Shown here: piece after piece, positions 56,993-64,000 of the stretch | Layout: each line of letters starts with the position of its first letter | Position numbering within the stretch: position 1 is the first letter of the stretch | From: Vibrio crassostreae | GTDB taxonomy: Bacteria; Pseudomonadota; Gammaproteobacteria; Enterobacterales; Vibrionaceae | DNA length: 64,000 nucleotides | Assembly: GCF_024347415.1 (NCBI RefSeq) | Contig: NZ_AP025477.1 | Coordinates: forward strand, 434,001 to 498,000 | Reading direction: 5' to 3' | Program-made: the position numbers and the translations under genes | Notes under the pieces: generated by a model | What the model saw: the letters and a program-made list of their open reading frames with translations, nothing else | What the model was told of the DNA's origin: nothing | Database searches by the model: none

Positions 56993-58510
56993 ATGCAAAA
57001 AAACGATAAAAAAACTCGCAAGAAACTTATTCTAAACGCCTGTACGCTCGCACTTGGTGCAGCTTCAGTCACAGCCTATTCTGCAGAACAGCCCAATATC
57101 CTCGTCATATTTGGTGATGATGTAGGTTATTGGAATTTAAGTACATACAACGGTGGAATGTTGGCTTACAGCACTCCGAATATCGATAGCATCGCAAAAG
57201 ACGGAGCTAAATTTACCAATTTCTATGCACAACAAAGCTCTACGGCTGGGCGTTCTGCCTTCATTACTGGCCAAATGCCGAAACGAACAGGCCTTACTAA
57301 AGTTGGGTTACCGGGAGCCAAAGAAGGGATTTCAGAGAAAGATCCTACTATTGCGACATTATTGCGAGACCTAGGTTATGCAACAGGCCAGTTTGGCAAA
57401 AACCACTTAGGCGACCGAGATGCTCATTTGCCAACGAAACATGGTTTTGAAGAGTTCTTTGGTAACCTCTATCACTTGAATGCAGAGGAAGAGCCGGAGA
57501 ATGATGATTATCCTCAAGACCCCGAATTCAAGAAGAAGTTTGGGCCTCGTGGCGTAATTCATTCTTATGCAGACGGTAAGGTAGAAGATACTGGGCCTTT
57601 GACTCGTAAGCGCATGGAAACCATAGACGATGAATTTTTAGAAGCAGCAGAGCAGTTTATCGAGAAGCAAGTTAAAGCTGATAAACCGTTCTTCACTTGG
57701 TTTAATACCACTCGTATGCACAACTTTACTCACGTTCCTGAAGAGTACAAAGGTAAAACTGGTGCGGGCTTTTATGCTGATGGAGTGAAGCAGCACGATG
57801 ACCAAATTGGTCATCTGTTAGATAAAATCAAAGAGCTTGGAGTCGACGACAATACGATTGTTGTTTACACCACCGATAACGGGCCGATGATTAACCTATG
57901 GCCAGACGCTGGTATGACTCCATTCCGAAGTGAGAAAAATACGGGTTGGGAAGGCGGATTCCGTGTTCCTGCATTGATAAAGTGGCCAGAACAGATCCAA
58001 AAAGGCAGTACATTTAACGGCATCGTTTCTCTAGAAGATTTCCTACCAACGTTAGTTGCTGCTGCGGGCAACAGCAATGTGAAAGAAGAGTTGCTTGAAG
58101 GTAAGAAAGTCGGAGATATGACCTACAACGTTCACCTTGATGGGTATAACCAACTCCCTTATCTAACTGGAAAAACAGATGAGTCTGCACGCAACGAATT
58201 TGTCTATTGGAGCGACGACGGTGATTTACTCGCACTTCGTTACGGCAAGTACAAATATCACTTCGCAATTCAAGAAAATGAAACTGGATTAGATATTTGG
58301 AAAAAACCGTTCACTAAGCTTCGTGTTCCTCAATTTTACGACCTGAGCATTGACCCATTTGAACGTGGTGACACGGGAATGGGCTATGACCGCTGGATGT
58401 ACGAACGTAGTTTCTTGGTCATGCCTGCGGTAGAAAAAGTGAAGCAGGTTATGGACACATTTGAAGATTACCCGCCGCGAATGGCTCCAGGTTCGTTCGT
58501 CCCTAAATAA
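56993..58510 (+). CDS. Exported sulfatase, Ser-type
   Basis: A type I sulfatase of 505 residues. The modified residue is serine (QQSSTAGRSAF), Ser87 when numbered from the longer start at 56981, so formylglycine must be made by a radical SAM maturase rather than an oxygen-dependent generating enzyme. Such a maturase lies just downstream. I prefer the ATG at 56993, with GGAG 6 bases before it; it starts a normal signal peptide (LILNACTLALGAASVTAYSA). The metal-site segments FGDDVG, GKNHLGD and TTDNGPM are present. Confidence 0.9.
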   Translation: MQKNDKKTRKKLILNACTLALGAASVTAYSAEQPNILVIFGDDVGYWNLSTYNGGMLAYSTPNIDSIAKDGAKFTNFYAQQSSTAGRSAFITGQMPKRTGLTKVGLPGAKEGISEKDPTIATLLRDLGYATGQFGKNHLGDRDAHLPTKHGFEEFFGNLYHLNAEEEPENDDYPQDPEFKKKFGPRGVIHSYADGKVEDTGPLTRKRMETIDDEFLEAAEQFIEKQVKADKPFFTWFNTTRMHNFTHVPEEYKGKTGAGFYADGVKQHDDQIGHLLDKIKELGVDDNTIVVYTTDNGPMINLWPDAGMTPFRSEKNTGWEGGFRVPALIKWPEQIQKGSTFNGIVSLEDFLPTLVAAAGNSNVKEELLEGKKVGDMTYNVHLDGYNQLPYLTGKTDESARNEFVYWSDDGDLLALRYGKYKYHFAIQENETGLDIWKKPFTKLRVPQFYDLSIDPFERGDTGMGYDRWMYERSFLVMPAVEKVKQVMDTFEDYPPRMAPGSFVPK

Positions 58511-58522
58511 TTCACTTATTAA

Positions 58523-58562
58523 CAGCGCCTTAATTCGTTCAAATAAGATTATTAGGGCGCTG
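58523..58562 (+). terminator. Hairpin between the Ser-type sulfatase and the maturase
   Basis: CAGCGCCTTAAT (58523-58534) pairs with ATTAGGGCGCTG (58551-58562) with one G-U pair. T-rich sequence follows but no uniform T run. It could let some transcripts read into the maturase gene and so set the ratio of enzyme to maturase. Confidence 0.6.
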
Positions 58563-58592
58563 GTTCTTTATCTGTTTTCGAGATAGTTCTCT

Positions 58593-59912
58593 ATGAAAAA
58601 ACAAACCCACATCCACACGACTCAAATGGATCTGACGCCATTAAAAACCGCATTTCCAACAGACGGTGATAATCATGTCGATAGACGCTTTCATGTTATG
58701 GCCAAACCGGGTGGTGCAAAGTGCAATATAGATTGCCAATACTGTTTCTATTTGCATAAGGATGAATTGCTCAACCAGAGTAAACAGCCACAGATGGATG
58801 ATGCGACACTTGAGGCATTTATAAAGAGTTATATCGAAAGCCACGATGGCGAAGAAGTGGTGTTTTCATGGCAAGGCGGAGAACCAACGTTATTGGGCTT
58901 GGGTTATTTTAAAAAGATCGTTGAACTCCAAAGAAAGTACGCGAAAACGGGAATGAGGATCGAGAACGATTTACAAACCAATGGACTATTGTTGAATAAA
59001 GATTGGTGTGAGTTTTTGGTCGAACATAGCTTTCTAGTGGGTCTTTCGATTGATGGCCCCGAATTTATTCATGATAAATACCGCAAGACACGAAGTGGAA
59101 AACCGACATTTAAACGTGTCATACAAGCAGTTAATTTGATGAAAGAATATAAGGTGCCTTTTAACGCACTAGTCACAGTGAACCGTTTTAACTCGCAATA
59201 TCCATTAGAAGTATATCGGTTTCTAACTCAAGAACTTGGCGTAACCTATATACAGTTTTCTCCGTGTGTTGAGCCTCGTTCTTTTGAGAAAATTGCTCCG
59301 CACTTTTGGAAAGAGAACATGCAACCCGAAGTTGGTTCAGAACTCGCTAAACCAGGGCACTTAATGTCGGTCGTTACCGATTGGTCGGTTGATGCATCAG
59401 AGTGGGGGAAATTCCTTGTCGCAGTGTTCAATGAATGGGTAAACAACGATTTTGGCCGAGTATTAGTTAACTTGTTTGAAACCGCAGTGGCGCAAGTCAT
59501 GGGAATGCCTGCGCAGTTGTGTGTGACGGCTGAATTCTGCGGAAAAGGTTTAGCGATTGAACATAATGGCGATGTGTTTAGTTGTGACCATTATGTGTAT
59601 CCCGAATATCGACTAGCCAATATCAATGAGCGCCCGCTAAATGAGATCGCTATTTCGACTCGTCAGTACAGTTTTGGTATGGCTAAAAAGTCGTCTCTCC
59701 CTCAATACTGTCTAAATTGTGAATATTTGAAGTACTGCTGGGGAGAATGTCCAAAAAATCGGCTACTTACAGCACCAAATGGTGAGTCTGGTCTAAACTA
59801 TTTGTGTCCGGGGATAAAAATGTTCTTCGAACATGCATTGCCAATCTTAGTCGGTATATCGACGCTACTAAAGTCTTCTAACTCAAGTGAATATAGCCAA
59901 TATAACCTTTAG
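58593..59912 (+). CDS. Anaerobic sulfatase-maturating enzyme (radical SAM/SPASM)
   Basis: A 439-residue enzyme that oxidises a Cys or Ser in sulfatases to formylglycine without oxygen. The radical SAM cluster cysteines are Cys44, Cys48 and Cys51 (CNIDCQYCFY). The motif WQGGEPTLLG follows. The C-terminal SPASM region carries the cysteines for two more clusters (CVTAEFCGKGLAIEHNGDVF, then YCLNCEYLKYCWGECP). Its place just after a Ser-type sulfatase gene, with two Cys-type genes nearby, gives it clear substrates. It acts in the cytosol before export. Confidence 0.93.
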   Translation: MKKQTHIHTTQMDLTPLKTAFPTDGDNHVDRRFHVMAKPGGAKCNIDCQYCFYLHKDELLNQSKQPQMDDATLEAFIKSYIESHDGEEVVFSWQGGEPTLLGLGYFKKIVELQRKYAKTGMRIENDLQTNGLLLNKDWCEFLVEHSFLVGLSIDGPEFIHDKYRKTRSGKPTFKRVIQAVNLMKEYKVPFNALVTVNRFNSQYPLEVYRFLTQELGVTYIQFSPCVEPRSFEKIAPHFWKENMQPEVGSELAKPGHLMSVVTDWSVDASEWGKFLVAVFNEWVNNDFGRVLVNLFETAVAQVMGMPAQLCVTAEFCGKGLAIEHNGDVFSCDHYVYPEYRLANINERPLNEIAISTRQYSFGMAKKSSLPQYCLNCEYLKYCWGECPKNRLLTAPNGESGLNYLCPGIKMFFEHALPILVGISTLLKSSNSSEYSQYNL

Positions 59913-59977
59913 TTATTACCTTCGACTTTATACTTAAACTTTAATGCTCAGGCTCCTGAAAATTGTATAGGTAGACT

Positions 59978-60961
59978 ATGAACCATGCGCAACAAGCAAT
60001 AAACCAACTGATTGAACAGACAGAGAAAAGTGTTATCGGTCAGAGTCACGTCGTTCGGGCTCTGGTAATCGGATTATTGACCAATGGCCATGTGCTTCTA
60101 GAAGGGCTTCCCGGCACAGCGAAAACACGTTCGGTCAAGTCTTTGGCGAATTTATTGAACACAAGCTTTGGCCGCATTCAGTTCACGCCTGACTTATTGC
60201 CATCAGATGTGACGGGCACCGAGGTGTATCAAGAACTGGATGGCAAGCCGCAACTGCATTTCCAACCGGGTCCTATTTTCAACAGCATTGTTCTAGCCGA
60301 TGAAGTGAACCGTGCGCCTGCAAAGGTACAAGCAGCACTGCTTGAAGCGATGGCGGAAGGTACAATAACTGTAGGTGGTCAAACTCACATCCTTCCTGAC
60401 TTGTTCATGGTCTTGGCGACTCAAAACCCAGTTGAACAAGAAGGTACGTATCCGCTACCTGAGGCGCAGATGGACCGTTTCATCATGAAAGTGACGGTCG
60501 ATTATCCAGAAGACGATGCGGAACGCGACATTATTCGATTGGTGCGTAGCGAAGAGCTAGGCAGCGAAACGAGCTCAGAGCTAGTCACACCGCAACACAT
60601 TGAACCTGAATTGGTACTTGAAGCGCGTCGTCAACTACCTGAAATAGCGGTTTCTGATTTAGTCGAAAACTACATTGTTGCCTTGGTGATGGCGACACGT
60701 AAGCCAGAGCGTTACCCAGAATCGAATCTATCAAAGTGGATTGAAATTGGTTCAAGCCCACGTGCTTCAATCGCATTAGACAAATGTGCTCGCGCATATG
60801 CATGGTTACAAGGGCGTGACCATGTCACGTTAGATGATGTACGTGCGATGCTGCCTACGGTATTAGGTCATAGATTCTCACTCTCTTACGACGCATTGGC
60901 CGATGGTGTTGACCATCAAAGAGTGGTTGAAGAGCTGCTTGATAATGTTGAGATCGGATAA
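59978..60961 (+). CDS. MoxR-family AAA ATPase
   Basis: A 327-residue MoxR-type AAA+ ATPase, a chaperone that works with von Willebrand A (VWA) domain proteins. Walker A is EGLPGTAKTR, Walker B is IVLADEVNR, and sensor 1 follows (VLATQNPVEQEGTYPLPEAQ). It heads the bat-type operon, starting 66 bases after the sulfatase maturase. The ribosome site is weak, which may mean partial coupling to upstream transcription. Confidence 0.92.
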   Translation: MNHAQQAINQLIEQTEKSVIGQSHVVRALVIGLLTNGHVLLEGLPGTAKTRSVKSLANLLNTSFGRIQFTPDLLPSDVTGTEVYQELDGKPQLHFQPGPIFNSIVLADEVNRAPAKVQAALLEAMAEGTITVGGQTHILPDLFMVLATQNPVEQEGTYPLPEAQMDRFIMKVTVDYPEDDAERDIIRLVRSEELGSETSSELVTPQHIEPELVLEARRQLPEIAVSDLVENYIVALVMATRKPERYPESNLSKWIEIGSSPRASIALDKCARAYAWLQGRDHVTLDDVRAMLPTVLGHRFSLSYDALADGVDHQRVVEELLDNVEIG

Positions 60962-60973
60962 TTAGGGGGCGTC

Positions 60974-61936
60974 ATGGCGAAGCCTACACAAGCTCCCAAA
61001 TCGCAAGGCCTTGACCCACGCTTATACTGTGATTATTCAAGGTTAGTGCGAATACAGGCTCAAGCTGAGTCGTTTTCTCTGTTGCCTCATCTAAAGGCTG
61101 GCAGTGTATTGTCGGGTCGACATAATTCTCTATTTCGTGGTCGTGGGTTGAACTTCGAAGAGTTGCGTCATTACCAACTGGGTGACGATATTCGCAATCT
61201 CGATTGGAAGGTCACCATGCGCACGGGTAAGCCTCATGTTCGCAGTTATACCGAAGAGAAAGACCGAAATGTGATGATCTGCGTCGATCAGCGCAGCTCG
61301 ATGTTTTTTGCATCTCAGAACACCATGAAATCCGTTGTCGCTGCCGAAGTTGCAGCATTATGTGGATGGCGAGTACTGAAAGATGGCGACCGTGTTGGCT
61401 TCGTTTTAGCCTCACATCAAAAACTCTTTCATACCAAAGCACAGCGCTCACAGTCTGATTTACTTGCTCAACTTAAGCACCTTACCAAGGCAAATCAAAG
61501 CTTAGGTGTGAGTGTGAGTGACAGCGAGGGTGTCGGGTTCAGTCAATGGATTGAACTGATCAAGCGAATGAGGCTGAAACAGTCGACCTTAATCTTTATT
61601 AGCGATTGGCGTGACTGCCAAGAACAACATCTTGATCGACTCAAGCAGCTACAGCAACACAATGACATCCTTGCCATTATGGTGACCGATCCGTTAGAAC
61701 AATCACTGCCTCATGATCTTGCTAGCGCGAACTGGGTGGTGGGCGATGGTCGTTTTCAGCTCAATCTTGATAGCCAATCTAAGGTTAACCTTGCGAGCGA
61801 GAGCCTTGCTCAAAAAGCGGCACTTCAAAAACAATCTCTTGCTAAATTAATGGCGATGAAAAACCTTCCTTATATCGAATTAGATACGTCGGGTGCTCAT
61901 ATTTCACAGCTTCAAAAGCTAGTAGGAGGGCGCTAA
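60974..61936 (+). CDS. DUF58 (VWA-like) protein
   Basis: A 320-residue protein with the DUF58 core (GLNFEELRHYQLGDDIRNLD, then KPHVRSYTEEKDRNV and the VDQRSSM stretch at the MIDAS position). DUF58 proteins are steady partners of MoxR ATPases. It starts 12 bases after moxR, and the next gene begins on the base after its stop. Confidence 0.9.
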   Translation: MAKPTQAPKSQGLDPRLYCDYSRLVRIQAQAESFSLLPHLKAGSVLSGRHNSLFRGRGLNFEELRHYQLGDDIRNLDWKVTMRTGKPHVRSYTEEKDRNVMICVDQRSSMFFASQNTMKSVVAAEVAALCGWRVLKDGDRVGFVLASHQKLFHTKAQRSQSDLLAQLKHLTKANQSLGVSVSDSEGVGFSQWIELIKRMRLKQSTLIFISDWRDCQEQHLDRLKQLQQHNDILAIMVTDPLEQSLPHDLASANWVVGDGRFQLNLDSQSKVNLASESLAQKAALQKQSLAKLMAMKNLPYIELDTSGAHISQLQKLVGGR

Positions 61937-62497
61937 ATGGCCGTTGAACATACGCCTCCTAGTACTTATATCCTTCGCGAACTGCGCGATGTAACGATTC
62001 CCGACAGCGTGAGCTGGTTTCCTCAAACGATCGGTTGGAAGATCCTTGGCGTTGCCTTGTTATTGGTCGCGTTCTATCTGGCTTATCGCTTGGCGTTAAG
62101 GTGGTGGAATAATCGTTATCGTAAAGAAGCACTTAAAGAGCTGATGGTATTGGATGCTCGAGACAAAAACTCAACCGAGCGAACCTTCAAGATACTCAAA
62201 GTGGTGCTTCGTTATCTAGACAGCGGTAATGCCAAGTTGTTTGGTCAAGCCTATGTAAACCGCTTGAACGCTTATCTTCCTGTTAGCGCTGGCACGAGTA
62301 CAAAGAGTAATGCTTTCTTTACCGATGAAGTGTCGGGGCTGTGGATGCAAAGCTTAATCGACCCGAAGGTACGTTTGACCTTTGAACAGCGTTTAGAGGT
62401 AATTCAAACCGCGATGATGTGGCTAAAGCTTCATAAACCCGATTTACAAACAAAACCAGAAGTACAAGCGAAACCAGAGGGGCAAGATAATGTTTGA
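61937..62497 (+). CDS. DUF4381 single-pass membrane protein
   Basis: A 186-residue protein with a membrane helix at about residues 29-51 (TIGWKILGVALLLVAFYLAY) and a cytosolic helical domain. The P-P-S-T-Y-I-L-R-E-L-R start and P-x-S-V-S-W-F-P are DUF4381 features. The gene overlaps batA by 8 bases. Its C-terminal end carries short repeats (KPEVQAKPEGQ). Confidence 0.85.
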   Translation: MAVEHTPPSTYILRELRDVTIPDSVSWFPQTIGWKILGVALLLVAFYLAYRLALRWWNNRYRKEALKELMVLDARDKNSTERTFKILKVVLRYLDSGNAKLFGQAYVNRLNAYLPVSAGTSTKSNAFFTDEVSGLWMQSLIDPKVRLTFEQRLEVIQTAMMWLKLHKPDLQTKPEVQAKPEGQDNV

Positions 62498-63569
62498 TAG
62501 TTTATCTGCCAGCTTTGAGTTCGCGCATCCATTGTGGTTTCTCACGTTACCGTTGCCTTTGTTAGTCTATTTAGCCGTGCCTGCTTATCGCACTAAACAA
62601 ATGGCCATTAAGGTGCCATTTTTCAGTGAGTTGGTAGAAGCGATTGGCGAGGCACCATCCGAGGGCGCAAGCCAGCTAACGCCAAGCTGGTGGCAGCGCA
62701 CCACGTTGATTATTACTTGGGTATTAGTGGTTTGCGCGTTAGCTAAGCCAACCATCTTAGGTGAGCCACAAGTTCGTGAACAATTAGGCCGCGATGTCAT
62801 GGTGGTCGTCGATTTGTCTGGCTCAATGGCTGAACAAGATTTTACCTCTAAACAAGGCGATAAAATCTCGCGTTTAGACGCAACTAAAGAGGTGTTAGCT
62901 GACTTTGCTAAAACTCGAAAGGGCGACCGATTAGGTTTGATTCTGTTTGGTGACGCAGCATTTGTACAAACGCCATTCACGGCCGACCAAGATGTGTGGC
63001 TTGAACTACTCAACCAAACCGACGTGGCAATGGCAGGGCAAAGCACGCATTTAGGTGATGCCATTGGCCTAGCCATTAAGGTGTTTGAACAGAGTGAGAA
63101 GCAGAGTGCTGCAGTTCAAGATTCAAGCATTGATGTCAACGAAAAAGAGAAAGTAGTGATTGTGCTAACTGATGGTAATGACACTGGCAGCTTTGTTGAA
63201 CCTATCGATGCGGCCAAAGTGGCTAAGGCAAAAGGCGTTCGTATTCACGTCATCGCCATGGGTGATCCGCAAACTGTAGGCGAAGTGGCTTTGGATATGG
63301 AGACTATCAATCGTGTGGCTCAAGAGTCTGGTGGTGAAGCCTTTGAAGCACTTAACCGCGATGAACTGACTAAAGCTTACGCTCAAATTGGTGAGTTAGA
63401 GCCTCAGTTGTATGAGAGTACGACTTATCGTCCTAAACAGGGATTACACCATTACTTGATGGCCATTGTTGTTGTGATGTATTTGACTGCGTTTAGCTTA
63501 GCTACAATCCGCCGACGCTCGCTTTTGGCTTCTTCAATGAAAAATTTGAAAGGAGAGAACGATGCCTGA
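62490..63569 (+). CDS. BatA-like VWA-domain membrane protein
   Basis: A 359-residue protein with an N-terminal membrane region, a VWA domain and a C-terminal helix. The metal (MIDAS) motif is VVDLSGSM, and the later TDGNDTG is also conserved. It belongs to the aerotolerance (Bat) type of operon. It overlaps batB by 8 bases. The role may be assembly or protection of envelope proteins under stress. The substrate is not known. Confidence 0.9.
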   Translation: MFDSLSASFEFAHPLWFLTLPLPLLVYLAVPAYRTKQMAIKVPFFSELVEAIGEAPSEGASQLTPSWWQRTTLIITWVLVVCALAKPTILGEPQVREQLGRDVMVVVDLSGSMAEQDFTSKQGDKISRLDATKEVLADFAKTRKGDRLGLILFGDAAFVQTPFTADQDVWLELLNQTDVAMAGQSTHLGDAIGLAIKVFEQSEKQSAAVQDSSIDVNEKEKVVIVLTDGNDTGSFVEPIDAAKVAKAKGVRIHVIAMGDPQTVGEVALDMETINRVAQESGGEAFEALNRDELTKAYAQIGELEPQLYESTTYRPKQGLHHYLMAIVVVMYLTAFSLATIRRRSLLASSMKNLKGENDA

Positions 63570-64000
63570 TTCTCTCATGTTGCAACAGTTCTTTACCCAG
63601 TTTCACTTTATCCGACCATTGTGGTTGTTGGCTTTTATTCCGATGTTCTTCCTGTTATGGGTTCGCTGGAGAGAAGAGACCAAACCAACGTGGAAAGACA
63701 TTCTGCCTGCGCATATACGTGATGCATTGACCATCGGCGAAACCGGTTGGCGCAAGCAATTACCACTGAAGTTACTGATGGTTATTGTAACCATCGCCAT
63801 CATTATCTGTTCGGGCCCAACTTGGCAGCGTGAAGCTTCGCCTTTTGGTGAAGACAAAGCCTCAATGTTAGTGGTGCTTGATAACAGTGACTCTATGTTG
63901 GCTAAAGACTTACCGCCAAGTCGCTTGGAACGCTCTAAACAGAAAATTAGAGACTTACTCGCAGCGCGCAAGGGCGGCAACACAGGTTTGGTGGTGTATG
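63562..64000 (+). CDS. BatB-like VWA-domain protein (3' part beyond window)
   Basis: The frame is open from the ATG at 63562 to the window edge. Two membrane segments (PLWLLAFIPMFFLLWV and LLMVIVTIAIIICSG) are followed by a VWA domain whose MIDAS motif is VVLDNSDSM. The order moxR, DUF58, DUF4381, batA, batB is the normal one. Further genes such as batD are expected to the right. Confidence 0.88.
   Translation, partial: MPDSLMLQQFFTQFHFIRPLWLLAFIPMFFLLWVRWREETKPTWKDILPAHIRDALTIGETGWRKQLPLKLLMVIVTIAIIICSGPTWQREASPFGEDKASMLVVLDNSDSMLAKDLPPSRLERSKQKIRDLLAARKGGNTGLVVY

Overview
The window looks like part of the second chromosome of a marine Vibrio, probably of the Splendidus clade. The evidence is protein-level resemblance throughout, moderate AT content, and typical secondary-replicon content (yejABEF, a duplicate F-type ATP synthase, a moxR/bat operon, accessory sulfatases). 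I ran no database search, so species and replicon are inferences. I saw no rRNA, tRNA, insertion sequence, prophage or CRISPR array. Both ends cut genes: an endonuclease/exonuclease/phosphatase-family gene on the left and a batB-like gene on the right.

Layout. 1-7.7 kb: the cut hydrolase gene, a yejABEF peptide importer operon, and an S4 RNA-binding protein with a lysine-rich repeat tail. 7.9-9.8 kb: a LysR regulator divergent from a nitrilase-family amidohydrolase. 10-16.9 kb: a complete nine-gene atpIBEFHAGDC operon on the minus strand. Its c subunit is of the proton type, and it is probably the second F1Fo-ATPase of the cell. 17.6-28.1 kb: a likely catabolic island made of a LysR regulator divergent from RidA, an aldehyde dehydrogenase, a non-canonical M19 dipeptidase homologue, a BCCT transporter with an altered aromatic box, a 579-residue protein of unknown function, a DUF3726 protein and an S33 peptidase. 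The pathway is not one I recognise.

28.3-33.8 kb: two small conserved-looking proteins, then a cbb3 oxidase operon (cytochrome c, ccoN, ccoO, ccoP). It lacks ccoQ, and its CcoP is more than doubled in length, carrying five haem c motifs. 34.2-39.5 kb: two apparent periplasmic-sensor and c-di-GMP-output pairs, a SUOX-fold protein with a degenerate GGDEF protein and an NspS/MbaA-like pair. 39.8-49.7 kb: assorted single genes (LysE, PhzF, YgjV-like, cupin, two acetyltransferases, fasciclin, DUF2860, Crp/Fnr regulator, DUF2057). The clearest regulatory element of the window lies here: an adenine-type purine riboswitch directly upstream of an adenine deaminase-like gene.

50-64 kb: a sulfatase locus with two Cys-type and one Ser-type formylglycine sulfatases, an octahaem cytochrome c with TPR repeats, a LysR regulator with a perfect T-N11-A palindrome, and an anaerobic sulfatase-maturating radical SAM enzyme. 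A moxR-DUF58-DUF4381-batA-batB operon follows at once. The cytochromes, cbb3 oxidase and oxygen-independent maturase suggest that respiration and sulfate-ester scavenging at low oxygen are a theme of the region. That link is inference.
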